From: Plantago elongata
Taxonomy: Eukaryota; Streptophyta; Magnoliopsida; Lamiales; Plantaginaceae
Direction: 5' to 3'
DNA: 64,000 nucleotides
Assembly: GCA_036897095.1 (NCBI GenBank)
Contig: JAYMSP010000060.1
Location: forward strand, 34,234-98,233
Notes under the pieces: model-generated
Told to the model about the DNA's origin: nothing
Seen by the model: only the letters and a program-made list of their open reading frames with translations
Databases searched by the model: none
Shown here: in pieces, positions 48,780 through 61,700 of the stretch
Layout of the letters: every line of letters begins with the position of its first letter
Numbering within the stretch: the first letter of the stretch is position 1
Translations under genes and position numbers: made by a program

Positions 48780-49200
48780 CTTCTGTATCCTGTAGATGGC
48801 AAGAGGTCACTCAGTATTTTGATAATATGGCCTTCTTTGGTCTCTCTCCAGATGCTGCTACATTTCGTATATTGAATTTTCAAGTGGCGGAGGAGCATAC
48901 TATTGATGATATTGTTACATATAACCCTTTTTGCAAGAATGAAAGGGTGAAAGAGGCCGATCATCTGTTGGAACTACTCATGAAGAAACAAAAGATGTCT
49001 CATATGATATTGTTACATTCAATACATTGATAGATGTGCTTTGCAGAATGGCGAGGAGAGAGAGGTCGGCATCGGGTGGAAGTTATGAAGCTGCAGGCAA
49101 GTATCTCTCCTGACACTGTTACATATGCTGCCTTCAAGAATGGAGTGGTCTTCCACAATGGAGAGGTAAAAGAGGCCAAGCACCAGGTTATACACTTACA
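48780..49200 (+). pseudogene. PPR (pentatricopeptide repeat) gene relic
   Basis: Three short frames together spell PPR-type motifs: YFDNMAFFGLSPDAATF, then in another frame SYDIVTFNTLIDVLCRMARR, then ISPDTVTYAAFKNGV. The first block is followed by a frame change near 48990-49000, and the second by another near 49080, with an in-frame stop. Only two to three repeats remain, and no start, targeting peptide or splice sites restore a frame. PPR proteins act on organelle RNA, but this copy cannot. It lies just downstream of the beta-propeller gene. Confidence 0.75.
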
Positions 49201-49320
49201 CTACATTTTATGCACTGATACAAGTCTTGACTCTTGTGTGAGGAAAGGACTAAAGAGGCGAGTATGTGAATGCTTTTTGATTGTTCATATTGATGTGCCT
49301 AGAATTGAATCGTTTTAGCT

Positions 49321-50090
49321 TTAACTTGAGGTCATTTTATGCTGTAAATTTTGGTGATTGGTTTAGTAGTTGGGGATATCTGCTTTGGAGAATCAACTGT
49401 TGCTTCTTTCATCTTTGTGACTGAAATCTCAATTCGTTAGCGCATTCTTCCCACAGTATTCGGTTGCTGGAATTGATCAATCGCGGACCCAGGCCAGCGG
49501 GCTGCTTTGATTGCAAAAGTCTCAGTTGCTACACGCACACAGACATGACTATACGAGGTTTATCATGTCTTTACTGGTTTGTTAGATCCAGACCGAGCAG
49601 GTATTTTTTATCTGAAACTGAAAAAACTAAGAAGAAGCCACACACCGAGCAAACCAATTATACCGAAAGGTTAATCCTATATTTATCAAACCGTATTACA
49701 ATTAAAGAATGGAAAATTAGAGTTGCTTGCTTTGGTTGGACATGGTAAAACTAAAAAGGATCTTCATTAACAAAAATGAGAAGGGAATCCAACAAGTTGG
49801 CTTCTGGTAATAGTACAAGACTACAAGTACAACATCTCTAATTAACATCTGACTGAGCAGTCACTATTAGACATTAGTGGATGGAACAAGTCTGAGGGTT
49901 TCCAATGCTACCAGCATTCAACTTTACTATAACTAACTAAGCTTTACAGGCAAAAAAACCAAGAGCTTGTAAGTAAGCTTGCTTAAAAAAAATGAGCTCG
50001 CAAACATAGAAACCGCGTTAACTTGATGGTGTCAAATCTCAGTAAAAACAGCACCTTTCCCCTTGCTAGAAGTTTTGTAAATGAAATTCT
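49321..50090. other. Intergenic between PPR relic and MORN gene
   Basis: A 94-codon plus-strand frame at 49464-49748 shows no similarity and no splice context. The right part (from about 49770) is probably 3' UTR of the MORN gene on the minus strand. Confidence 0.55.
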
Positions 50091-53000
50091 TCATGGTAGG
50101 AGTTTGTTGCTTATGCTAAAATGAGGGTCATCAATAGCAAAGGCCCGTGAAACTGGGATAGGTATCTCGTCACTATTGTGTCTGTGATGATGATGCATTC
50201 GCTTCGATACAGCTTTCACTGATGCAACTCTTGCAGCATTAGCTGCCTTATTGGCGGATGCTACTGCTCTGTTCACTCTCTCGTCTACTTTTGGCAACTC
50301 ATGGGCTTTCTCTGAAGCTTGTCGGGCTTCCTGATAGGTGAAACAAGAAACTGATCAAACACACTGTAAACGAAGATATTGACAATTCCACAGTAAGTCT
50401 ACGGATTAGACCTAAACAACTCTTCAACTAACAGTCTCAAAAGTTTAAACTTCCAAGCAGTCTAGATCAAGATTGACTCAAAAGTTGAGACTAGCAATGC
50501 TGTGGATTATTTTCAGTTAAAACCAGATTCCAGATAGCATCAGCTCTTCAAATTGAACTTCCCAAAGCAATATATTTCTTTAATTGTCAATATATCCTCT
50601 GTAATCAGTCGCCCACCTCACACCAATCAAATGGTGACTAATCTATGAAATCATGTGTCCGGAATCCAGATAGCATACTCAAGACAATCAGAGAATAATA
50701 TAAACTATCATTCAGAAATGATGAAGATTAGCCTGGAATTTAACACACGCGTAGATCTACGTTGAACAGAGTCTTTTCCTCGAGCTAAAAGGCTTAAACT
50801 ACAGAACCTGCTGTGATCCACATTATCTACAAAGGGAAGAATTCAGTTAAAAATGTCGATGTACCCAGAAGTGAAATATTGTGTTCCTCTAAAGCTGCTG
50901 TTTTTGAGTTTTCCAATTTGATCTCCACCAACTGATAGTCTACTGGCTGCTTGTCATTAATTAAGAGTAACATAAACCTCCTTGATTTTTGCAAAATGTC
51001 CTCTATTTGATAAAAATTGATCTTGTTTCAGTTTCATGAAATGCTTCTTTGCAGCAGGGCTTCTTCACATATATGCTTCATCAGACTCCATGAGACAAAG
51101 ATGTGTTTAAATTACTTCTCAAACATTGAGCGGGTTAAATAGTGCATGCCTTATAGGGTGTTCATATATCTTAACACTGCTTCACCCCCAAAGAAACCAT
51201 AACAGTAATAGCAAAGAAGATAATCAGAAAAGTTTACCTGAACAGCATTTAGCACTTTAGAGTGGTTGACAGCAACAGGAGAAACAGGATTAATGTTGCT
51301 CTGTGTGCTAGGAACATCAAGAATTCCATTTTGCCAATGCCCGGACTGAGTTTCCCCATTTCTGAAAGTATACATTCCGAGTCCCTGTCTTCTGCCCTCA
51401 TGCCAAGCACCCTCATAACGATGGCCATTCGCAAAATAATAGACTCCAAATCCATGCATCTTCTCAGCAAAATATTCTCCAGCATACCTGTCTCCATTCC
51501 TGTAAGCAATAACATGTCAGTCAGTCAGTCTTGTTCCCCAGTTTAAATGTATGAATGGATACATCAACAAGATAAAACATGCCAACTGATCACTTGAACG
51601 TCAACAGATATAGATCTCTAGCTAATAACTCTAGCTCATACAGTGTTGCATATTCTAGTAGAACAATAAGACAATACTTCAAAGTTCAAACTAAAGAAAG
51701 CTAGATAAGAAGATTCCTACCAAGAGATATGTGATGGAAAAATAAAAGTACAATAACACTAATAATAATTATGTTCAAAACTTCAAATCAGATGTTCCCC
51801 TAGTACAAGTATGCAGAAATACTCTATACAAGGATTGCCATTTTGCCCATATTGATCACAAGAACTTCCAAAAATTTAGGAAATACTATTGACCAAAAAA
51901 CCCATCTACTCAACTAATCCGGCAGATGCACAAGATTTCATAGTTACTCGGTGATCCTATACTCCATGATGTACTTTCTCCAAATTAGCTTTAGGCACAA
52001 TTTCATTGTACTATTATTAAAATGAGTGAAGCATCATCATTAGGTGCAATTCCATGTAGTTTTTCACTAAACTCATGAATGTGCATAAGTTATCATCATT
52101 GATCTGGCCTAATTGCAAACTCCTAGCATCACAACAAATGGAACAAGTATTGCTATTTCCAGCAAATTAGACAATCTTCTTCATTTTGTTACCAATCACC
52201 TATATAGAAATCGGTCGTAGGATGGACTAACGAATGCATCAGAACCGACTAGAGAAAGAACAAACAAGTAACTAAAGAAAGTTTCCCGATTATTTGGCTC
52301 ACTTCAAATCATGAGGTTGAAAGTTACCTTCTGCAACTTGCATGGGGAGATGAACAGGGAAAAAGAAATCAATAACATCAAATAGTTCATTATCCATGTA
52401 TCATAATTTGATGTGTTACCCTTTATAGGAACGAAGCCATATTATATCAGTACTTTTACTAAGTATATACATTGTCCTATACCAAGGCAAGCAAGACATT
52501 AAACGTGATTTTTTGTGATCCAGCATGAACTTGAAAAAAATAAAAAATTATTATAAATCAACGATTGCATTTGACAGATCTTTTGCCGGAAGGAGGATAC
52601 AATTACAATTAGCATATTAGTTATTTCCATGCATCATCAAAAGTTTAAAACATATCCGGTTCCGAAGTTATCTGCCAAACACCAATACTTATAAACATAG
52701 GCTAAGCCAAACAAATATTTAACTACATTAAAGAAACAACAGCCCCAAACATCGTGGATATCAAAGAGGCAATCAGAACCATTCATGATCAGTGTACATA
52801 TTGGTGTATACATCCTTTCATTTATATGCATCATCCAGTCATTGGCCATAGAAAATAATTATTTAAGCAGAACAACAATACTCATACAAATAGTTAAGCT
52901 CAACAAATAATCAACTAAGATTAAGAATCAACAATTTAAATACCATTACACATCAATGAAGCAATAATTACCTGAAATAGTAATGGCCAAGGCCGTGCTT

Positions 53001-53915
53001 AACACCCCACTTAAACTCACCCACATATCGACTCCCATCCTCACATGTATGAATCCCACATCCATGACATTGTCCATTAGACCATTCCCCTGCATACACA
53101 TCCCCTGTATAAAACCTATACACCCCAAACCCATTCCTAAGTCCCTGCTTATACTGCCCTCTATACCGACTCCCTCTGGCCCACGTTTCAACTCCATAAC
53201 CATCATACTTCCCATCCACCCAATCCCCCTCATACCTCCCACTCATATAATAATAATACACCCCACTCCCGCTACACTTGCCCTTATGTATCTCACCCTC
53301 GTAAACATCCCCATTGGTATAAGCCTGCACATAACACCCTGTCACTGCCCTCTTATCCGCCTTCCCCCACGACCCAATCGACCAATAAACCGGTAAATGC
53401 GCCTTGGTAACAGGATACTTAACCGGCAACGAACGTGCAAGGAACAAACGAATCGTGGGCAACCTCGGAATGGCTAAATTAAGGGAAAACAAAAGTGCAG
53501 CTGAGAAGGCGAAAGCGGAGAGAAAATCGAGTATAAATGAGCTGGAAGGGTGCGAAACAAGGAAGTAGAAGAAGGGCAGGCTGAGGAGGAGGATAAGGCG
53601 GAGATGCAGACGAACAAGGCGGCGCAAATGGCGGAGATGGTGGCGGAAATGAGTCAGGAACTGATTGTGCGATGACCTGCTGTGGAAAAGATGGAACTTT
53701 TTAGGTGGTTCTTGAAGCGAATTGGACAAATTGGGTGTGAAATTGGTGAATTGGGGGAAATGGTCATCGTTGACTGTGATGCGAACAGAAGGATTGTTGT
53801 TGGTTGGTTGAGAAGGAGGAGACAGGAGGAGTTTCTGGGTAGGCGTCGGGTTGAAATCGGAAGAGACGCCACTGCTTTCTAATCCGATTTGTGCTTCCGA
53901 TTTCTTCTGATGCAT
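50091..53915 (-). CDS. Membrane-anchored MORN-repeat protein
   Basis: Three exons: 52972-53915, 51238-51499 and 50091-50330. They join in frame to 481 residues. The N-terminal 100 residues are Ser/Pro-rich, then His/Arg-rich, then two hydrophobic segments follow (about 104-120 and 127-150). Seven full MORN repeats run from about 201 to 375, for example RYEGDWVDGKYDGYGVETWA and RYRGQYKQGLRNGFGVY, followed by a partial eighth. The C-terminus is Ala-rich and probably helical (VNRAVASANKAANAARV), then has a His run. MORN repeats bind membranes or phospholipids, and the family includes plant proteins often mis-annotated as SET7/9-type methyltransferases; no SET domain is present here. The start at 53915 is the first Met of the frame and gives the hydrophobic region. 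The exact plant function is not known to me. Confidence 0.9.
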
Positions 53916-55114
53916 TACATAACAAACAAGAGAAGAAACAGACGATAAAGATTCAATCTTTTTCTTGATTTCTTGTGCAAAAGCTTGTAATTTGGATAGT
54001 TGGTGTGTGTAAAATGATGGGTTGAAGTGTTTTGGTGTTGAAATGATTGGTGATAAATGATGAAACTGAATGTTGGAAGTACGAAAACAAGGAGGAGAAG
54101 AAGAGCGAAGAGATCGAGGAAGTTAATGGTGACGGGAGATGGATTGATTTGGAACCAATGGAGATAAGCCGGACTCGGTCAGAAAAATTTTCGATTACTT
54201 TATTGGTCAATAAAATAATTTGTACGAATTCATCATCTTTCTTCTTTTTCTACTTTTACATCAAATTTCAAATATTATATTACAAACTTTTCCGAACCTA
54301 TAATTTTGTTATTAACATAATTAATACGTTATTATTTAAAATGCATATAGTATTACTAAAATGTACTTTTTATAACAATAAAAACACCAATATTAAAAAA
54401 TATATTTTTTATTAGTAATATTGATAATTTTATTTACATTATAAATTTATTTATGTATAAGTTTGAGATACCATTTCTTAACGAACTCTGGACACATTCA
54501 ATAAGCTCGACAACGACGTTAAATATTTAAATAGTAAATTATAGAAGTAAAAAGTTTCACACGATGTGTATGTCAACACATAAAACTCATTCTTTTATGG
54601 TATTTTGCATAATTAAAAATAACAATCTAATCTTTTACGCATTACAAATAATAACATATCAAATTTTCTTTTTAAAACGATTAAAAATAACTCGAACTAA
54701 CCTATTAAATAGATCTTACCAACGGAATTGTACTGGGTTATTATATAACACACTAATACATGAGTATTTCAAATTAGAATATGACTATCTAAATAATCAA
54801 GTCTTGTGGACTAGTGATTTAATAATTAAAAAATAGCATATACGTAAATTATTCTGATTAAACTTTTCTAGTACTTAGGCTTGTAGTGAAGAATGAGTAA
54901 GATTGGCTCAGTATCGTGAGCTTGACTTTGCAAACAAGGTAACAAACGCGTGGCACATTCACAGTTGAACCCTAAACTTGTGGCAAAAGCAAAATAAATT
55001 AATTCGAACTTCTAAACCTTAATTGCACCCTTCGTTCGTTTTAATGTAAAGACTAGAGCCCTCTGCGTAGTTTTACATATTATCATAAATGATAAAACAA
55101 TTGAAAACTTAATA

Positions 55115-55395
55115 CTTCTTCCGTTCAAGTAACTCGTTTAATTTTGAAATGAAAAATATAAGAATATACTTCATTAGAATTGAAACATAATTTTATATGA
55201 AAAGTTAAAAGTAATAATAAAAAATAAAAAAGGTGAAAAAAATATACTTTTAACAGTAAAAGTATAATTTATGTATAAATTGAGATTGTTTATTATTTAT
55301 TAGTGGTGGGGTAGCTTCATTTTTTAGTAATGTGTGAAGTATTATAGTAGGGATAAAAAATAGCAAATGTGTGAAATCTTGTGGGACGGAGAGAG
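55115..55395. mobile_element. Stowaway-like MITE
   Basis: The left end CTTCTTCCGTTCAAG and right end GTGGGACGGAGAGAG are inverted repeats flanked by TA (55113-55114 and 55396-55397). It is 281 bp, AT-rich and non-coding. Confidence 0.75.
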
Positions 55396-56200
55396 TATTA
55401 CTTTTGAATAAAATAATAATAGTGGAGTGAAATATTCCTTCATTCCCGGATTCATTTCCCGCAATATCCTAAATAACTTTTAAGAGATTAGTAAATAAAG
55501 TAGTAGAAATGATGATAACAATTCAATCTGACTCTAAATTTCTCTTGTCCTCTATTAACAGGTCGGATGCAGCAACACCACACCAACACATGGTACTTGA
55601 CGATATTGAAAGACAAATTGCCCGGATGGAAAAAGTTCAGATTCATTTTGTTTATCGTGAAGAAAACTCCGTACAAATACCCTAGTAAAAGAAGGCAGTA
55701 AAAGAAATTTTGAAGAAACTCTAATGATGAAAGTATTAACCCTAATCTACATTTTGTTTGGGATATATGCCCATCTTGGTTATGTAATATTATGGATAAA
55801 GACTCAGTATGGTTGTATTAGACTAATTCCGTATTAGTATATGATGTTTTTTTTTTTAAATAAGTAGGAAAAATAACAAATAAAGTAGGAGATTTAGTTT
55901 ATAAAATAAAAAAAATATTTCACATTTAAAGAACGAGAAGATGTAATTCGAACCGGCTAAACTTCAATATGAGAAAATAAATGACTTGAGCCGGTAGGAG
56001 GTATATAAGTATTACATTAACATTTGTTGGGGTTAGATTATTGTTTATATAAAATATAAAGTTATATTGAATAGTAAAAAATGGTAAATATTTAAAGTTA
56101 TGCGGGACAAAAGGAGCAAAACTCTGAATGTTTAACCGTTCGTACTGCAACAATCAAACATGATAAATTCGAGCTTTCTAATGATGAATTCTTGGCCGTT

Positions 56201-56221
56201 CCCCCCCCCCCCCCCCCCCCC
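56201..56221. repeat. Poly-C homopolymer (about 21 C)
   Basis: An uninterrupted C run in otherwise AT-rich DNA. A second, shorter C run (11 C) occurs at 57305-57315. Confidence 0.9.
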
Positions 56222-56574
56222 AGCTTTCAGTACAAATTTTTAAGGAGAGTGAAATGATAATGGATGAAAAATGATAAAATACATATATGGCAAAGATGGT
56301 TAGTATCAGCTAACCATACTATTCTAAGCATGAGCCATATCAAATAATATGAAATTGACATCCATAAAAATAAAGTGAGACTAGAATAGCAGGACGTAGT
56401 ACATATATATATATGCAATGCTAGTAACGGCCTTGAAAAAGAGGACACGTCTCGGGACATGGAACCGCAGACAGCAGATAATACAATGACATCTGAGAGA
56501 AGTATATAAATCTATGTTCAACTCAGGATATCAAAATGTTTACAATCTCCTTGAACCTGAAACATTGAAACACA

Positions 56575-56664
56575 GTAGCAGGGATCCTACAAGTTAGCTA
56601 TTCTCTCATAACATTTACTGTAGCAGGGATCCTACAAGTTAGCTATTCTCTCATAACACTTACT
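56575..56664. repeat. Perfect-type 45-bp tandem duplication
   Basis: Two adjacent 45-bp copies (56575-56619 and 56620-56664), starting GTAGCAGGGATCCTAC, differ at a single base near their ends. The duplication is recent. Confidence 0.95.
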
Positions 56665-56701
56665 ATATAATACCCTGTCATTCACTAACAAGTTCTTCAA
56701 A

Positions 56702-56779
56702 CTAGAGTTGAAGGGCTTTGGCTTCCTCTGTGTACTTCAAACTGAAATCCTGGAGTGTGCCTCCACCCATCCGCTCAAG
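56702..56779 (-). other. Candidate alternative terminal exon of the hnRNP-like gene
   Basis: On the minus strand an acceptor (GATCTGTTTTAG) is followed by 25 codons and a stop. The reading starts LERMGGGTLQDFSLKY. It joins in frame (phase 0) to exon 10 of the hnRNP-like gene at 58894, and would replace exon 11's Gly/Ser/Tyr tail. Alternatively it is a 3' UTR exon, because exon 11 ends TACTAAG followed by GTATGA, a possible donor just after the stop. I do not recognise the peptide. Sequence downstream on the minus strand looks like 3' UTR. Confidence 0.35.
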
Positions 56780-58722
56780 CTAAAACAGATCAAGTGCCAA
56801 AACAGGACATGTATTTTGCGTCTTTCACAAATAACATGCTATATAATGGCAGTCAAGCAGACATTGCATAACTAACAACTAGGTTTGAATGCATTTCCTA
56901 GAATCATACGGACAGGAACCTCTTTGACTAATGCAGAGAGCTACCTGTACATATAGTCTAGAAAATAAAACTCAGAAACCCCTTTGCTCATAGTCTAAAA
57001 TGACAGACACAACTTAAAGACAAGAATCAGAGGATTGGCACACGGAGAAGCCTGAAAAGTTGCAAAACAGACATGCATGACACTCCAAAATAAAGAACAA
57101 AATATAATACCTGCTGGAAGAACAAAACTTCATTCTGTGACTATAACTATCAGATTAAAATAAACTTTCAGAAATTAGGCGACCTGTATCAATATTTATC
57201 TTCACATCCTATAACTATATATATTGATTCCTTCCAAGCACATTATTACTACGTGAGAAAAAGAACACATTGGCACAGGCATACAAAATCATCACAAAAC
57301 TGCTCCCCCCCCCCCAAGTCCTGTACCATTCTCTACAAGTCAGTACCGCCACTTTGCCTCTCAAATCCCCATCAATCAGGAACACTCCCATTACAGGAGC
57401 CAACTAAACACACCCTGTCTCTTATTGACAGTTCAATCCTTCGACTTCAGTTTAATTTACAGCTATTGAAGGATGCAATATGAAACACTAGAAGAGGTGT
57501 AAAGCATAGAGGAGAACACCACTCTGACCACAAGCCGCAAGAATAGTAGAAATTTCACCAAATTAAAAGATAAAAGACCAATATGTAGCCAACCCATCTC
57601 ATTTTGGGCCAAGCATCTGCACTTGCTTTATCAGATTGCAGGTACAGCAGCCACTTAGGCAATATGCCTTCCCCTAAAGCAATTTTTACCTTTCTGGTAG
57701 GCTTATTTAGGCCACATCTACAATGTATAAATATGAATAAACACGAGCTTATCACGTAAAGTCCCACCCAGCCCCCATAACCTCATAATTGAATCAGATT
57801 TTACCACTTCAGGGTGCCCATCATCTTGCTTAAGAACAACAATGAATGCCTTGTCAGATCTCACTTCTGAGCATGTAAAAGAACATCAATTGTTGCTCCA
57901 AGTTCTAAAATTTGTATAAGCATGCATGCAATTCCATTATTGCCTAACCATTAGAAGCAACCAGGAAACTTTTAACAATCTTATCCTTGTGCATTTTCAC
58001 ATCAACTCCAACTTATATCTTGTTAAGGTCCTTAATAAGAAATGATAAAGAAACTCATTTAGATCTTTGCAAAGGCATCCAGATCTTGCATAAAACCAGA
58101 AACTTGCAGGGAGCAAGAGAGTTCATGGTCCTTGATAAGGCCAGACCTTTCAGATTTTTCCATATTGTTCACCTTCTGAACAAAATAACTTGGCTTTCCA
58201 CTTCATTTCCTTCAAAACACATTGAGATGGCACTAAAACAAATTATTCATACATATCTCATACTGAAGTTCACACCCAGTTCTGAAGCTTCAACTTCCTT
58301 ACATCAGAAAAGAAACAGTTCAAATAGTCTGGTATTTTACATCTCCTAGAACTTAAACTCAAGCTTGTTTCTCAAATCCATGAAAGCTGATGTTTCCAAA
58401 TAAGTCTTCAGCTGGACACGTGAGCCGTAATCGCAAGATCTGGTTGCCATGTAAAATGCACCTCCAATGCTCTGCCCGTTTTACAGCAGTTTCTTCTCAA
58501 TTCTACTCACTGTAATAGACAAACTTTATAAAAATCACGATGCTCCAGTCTCTCAACGGTGGCACTTAGCAGGTGAATACGAGCACTAAGACTTCAGCTT
58601 TGATCATCGATACACAAAGGAGGTCTATAGTTCTTGGATCATATGCAGAAAGATAGAAAAAGACTACGCCCTTTTGGGTAGATTGGCTAGTGAGTGAAGG
58701 GGTGGGGATTTGTGTTCATACC
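56780..58722. other. Region between candidate exon and hnRNP stop codon
   Basis: Small frames on both strands (for example 57555-57767 minus and 57987-58349 plus) show no similarity and no supporting splice pattern. The DNA is less AT-rich than other gene-free parts and could be an intron or long 3' region of the hnRNP-like transcript. Confidence 0.45.
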
Positions 58723-61700
58723 TTAGTAGTATGATCCAGAACTACTGCTTCCCATGTAACTATTACCACCTAAACCACGTCGAGAGTAGGACGACGAGTA
58801 GGAACTACCACCAACCTACAAATCAAGTATACAATGCAGTTTAGAAAACTGAAAAGGCTCATGAGCCCGAAATGAAATAGAAACCAGACATACATCGCCG
58901 CCACGGGACATGTAATCACCACTAAAGCTTGGAGGGTACACCCCAGCACCATCACTACCACCATACGAGCCTGTACAAAGAAATTATCAGGAGCATCGGT
59001 GGAAATAACACTTATCTTTTTACATTAGTACTTATCAAGTTATACTATGGTATCTTATGCTTACCTCCACTATAACTCATACCCTGACGACTGCTGCTGT
59101 AAAGCCCATGAGAATCTTCATTAGACATTGAACCTCTGCCACTGCTGCCATATCCAAGGCTTGACCTCCCAAGCCTATTATTAATTGTACATAAAAAGGT
59201 CAGTATAAAGACATCTGATGAAAAATAAAAGTTAAAAAGAACCAAAATTCAAGACTGTAAGTTCACTCACCTATCACTATAAGCATCACCATAGTGTGAA
59301 GCACTGCTGCCAATATCATAATCCAGCCGAGCACGAGAGTGGCGTACTCCTGGTTCTGCATAGCGTGGAGGGACATCGTCCTGGCACGTACAATTCTTAC
59401 TTCAATTTCTCGATTGAAGGTCTTACATAATACAAAAGGACGATTTGATATAACTGCGCAAACGAAGATACTTTTAAACTTACCATTGCAGAATACGGGC
59501 GCTTGGAACCGGACATAGAATCATAATCACGTGCACGTGTCTCACGGTAGGGTGGAGGTGGCCTCTCGTACCTTTGGCTGTATCCATCGTCAGCATAAGC
59601 CCTTCTTGCTGTTGATTGTGAATGCCCCCCTCTAGGCATGTCATGGTAGGCAGATCCACGAGGAGCATAATCATCCCTAGTATATGATGGCCGTCTCTCT
59701 GGGGGAACTCTAGAATTGTAGTCTACAGCGGCTCTGCTCCTAGGGGTGAGAAGCTGCTCGCGGTGGCCGTAATCCCTCTTTACACTGCTCTTGGGATATG
59801 CTGGAACTGCAGGTGAAAAATTGAATACATCAATCTATAGATAAATTATTTTCACATATGACAGAAACACACAACCCTAGTGAGAGAAGAGGCAAACCAG
59901 GTGGCCTTCTGTCATAGGACCTTGGGAGGGGAGCAACAGGTCTTCTAGGAGGAACAGCCATTAACGGTCTTCTGTCACGAACACTCAAAGGTCTTTTGTA
60001 TCCACGATCAACTACAGGAGGAAGACGTGGGCCAACTCTAGGGCCACGAAGAGGGATGCTGCGTGGAAGAGGACGACTCCACGAACTTCTAGCACTTCGA
60101 CTTGGTCCACGCCCAGGCCTATAGTCTCCACGAACAACATGTTTTCCTTTACCTCTCTGAAGGGGTCTAGATAGCCTGGCCCTAACTTTAAACTGAAAAG
60201 ATGTTGCATGTCAGCTCTGATCAACCTTTGACAATAAAAGAAGGCAACAGAAGAGCATATATCAAAGTTAGAGAAGTGACCTTATGATCTCCTTCACCCA
60301 ATTCCTCATTATTGATACTCTTGGCGCAAATTAATGCTGCATCATGGGTTTCAAAAGTAACAAACCCAAAATCCTTTCTCCTCGCTGATGGCATATTACG
60401 AGCAAGTTCAACTTTTACAATATCTCCATATTGTTTGAGGAGCTTCCTAACATAATCCTCGTCCCAGGAAGCAGACAGCCCATCCAGGAAAACAGTTTTA
60501 ACCTGAGATATGAACTTGGTCTTAGCAAAGCATAGGGCAGATGCAAAGACAACGAAAAAAGAGAACAAAGCACAGCAACTATACACTTGAAAATTATTTG
60601 TAATAATCCCCTGAAAAGAACTACATATACAATAAATATTTTGCATGCCTCATGCACAGGCAACACAAGTAGGCATCCACGTGTAAAGAATGCTTGATTT
60701 TTACAGAGTTGAATGGCTAAATTCAAAGTCAAATACACATAGGAAGCATCAACTTCTAAATGCCATGACAACTTTAGTGGTAAATCAACTCAATGGAAAG
60801 CCATCACTATTCCTGAAGAGAATCCTAAACAGCAAGATTCTCAGTGGAAAAAAAAAAACTAAATGTGCTAATATAGCACAAACTGACATACAACTCACTA
60901 GAGGGAGTCTATACATCCAAATTTTTATGCAAAACACAAGGATTAGAATATAATTCCAAAAGCATGTAACTCGTAGAACAAATTATAAAAAATACTTATC
61001 ATAAATTATGACATGAGATAGAGCCACATCAAAAGTAAAAGATGGGGCATTTGAGCTGAACCAACACGATGATTTTTTACAGGCAGCCAAGCAGATAGCT
61101 TGTCCGAGCATATACCTGAGCCATAATTTCGTCACCAGGATCAATAAATGAGTCTGCAAAAGAAACCTTAGCCGGCCTATCTGTTCCAAACACTATATCT
61201 CTCTTCTGCAAACGCTTATAAGCATCCATAGCCTCAGACCGTGAAGCAAATTCTAAGAATGCAAAACCTCTATTCATTCCTGCATTGTTACTGTCTTCAA
61301 CCAGTGTCAAATCCTCAATATTGTCTATGCCATATTCCTTCAACTTGTCCTTTAACTGAAAGACCATTTAATAGAAAGAGTAGTGAATAAGTAACAAGTG
61401 CAATGGAAAACTACACTACACAATGTGCTGATGCGCGATAATAGGTCTGATCTACTTACAGCTTCTTTACTCCATGTCCTGCATATATTTCCTAAAAATA
61501 AAGTATCACTATCCTGGCTTGGGCTGATGCCACATTGCTTGCCATGAACCTGGAATGCAGGTTGTCAAGATGCAACTTAAGGTAAAAATCAGAAGTCAGA
61601 GGCAATGCAGAATTGAGTAATACCACGGGATTTTTAAGCTGAGTACAGGCTCGTTTAGCTTGTTCCACAGTAGCAAAGCGCAAGAATGCAAAACCCTTAT

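Larger units (their letters stand above)
53916..56701. other. Intergenic, AT-rich
   Basis: Upstream of the MORN gene lies a short promoter region. The part at 54200-55100 is very AT-rich with no supported frame. A Stowaway-like MITE, a poly-C run and a 45-bp tandem repeat follow. The 56440-56700 part reads like the 3' UTR of a minus-strand transcript. Confidence 0.55.

Noticed and set aside
52983-53396. 137-codon plus-strand frame rich in Ile, Pro and Thr
   Set aside because: Antisense shadow of the MORN repeat exon.
50091-53915. SET7/9-type histone methyltransferase
   Set aside because: Databases often give this name to MORN proteins. Only MORN repeats are present, with no SET domain, so the name is not supported.
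57555-57767. 70-codon minus-strand frame containing KVKIALGEGILPKWL
   Set aside because: Looked protein-like at first, but no flanking splice pattern or neighbouring exon fits and I cannot place it in a family.
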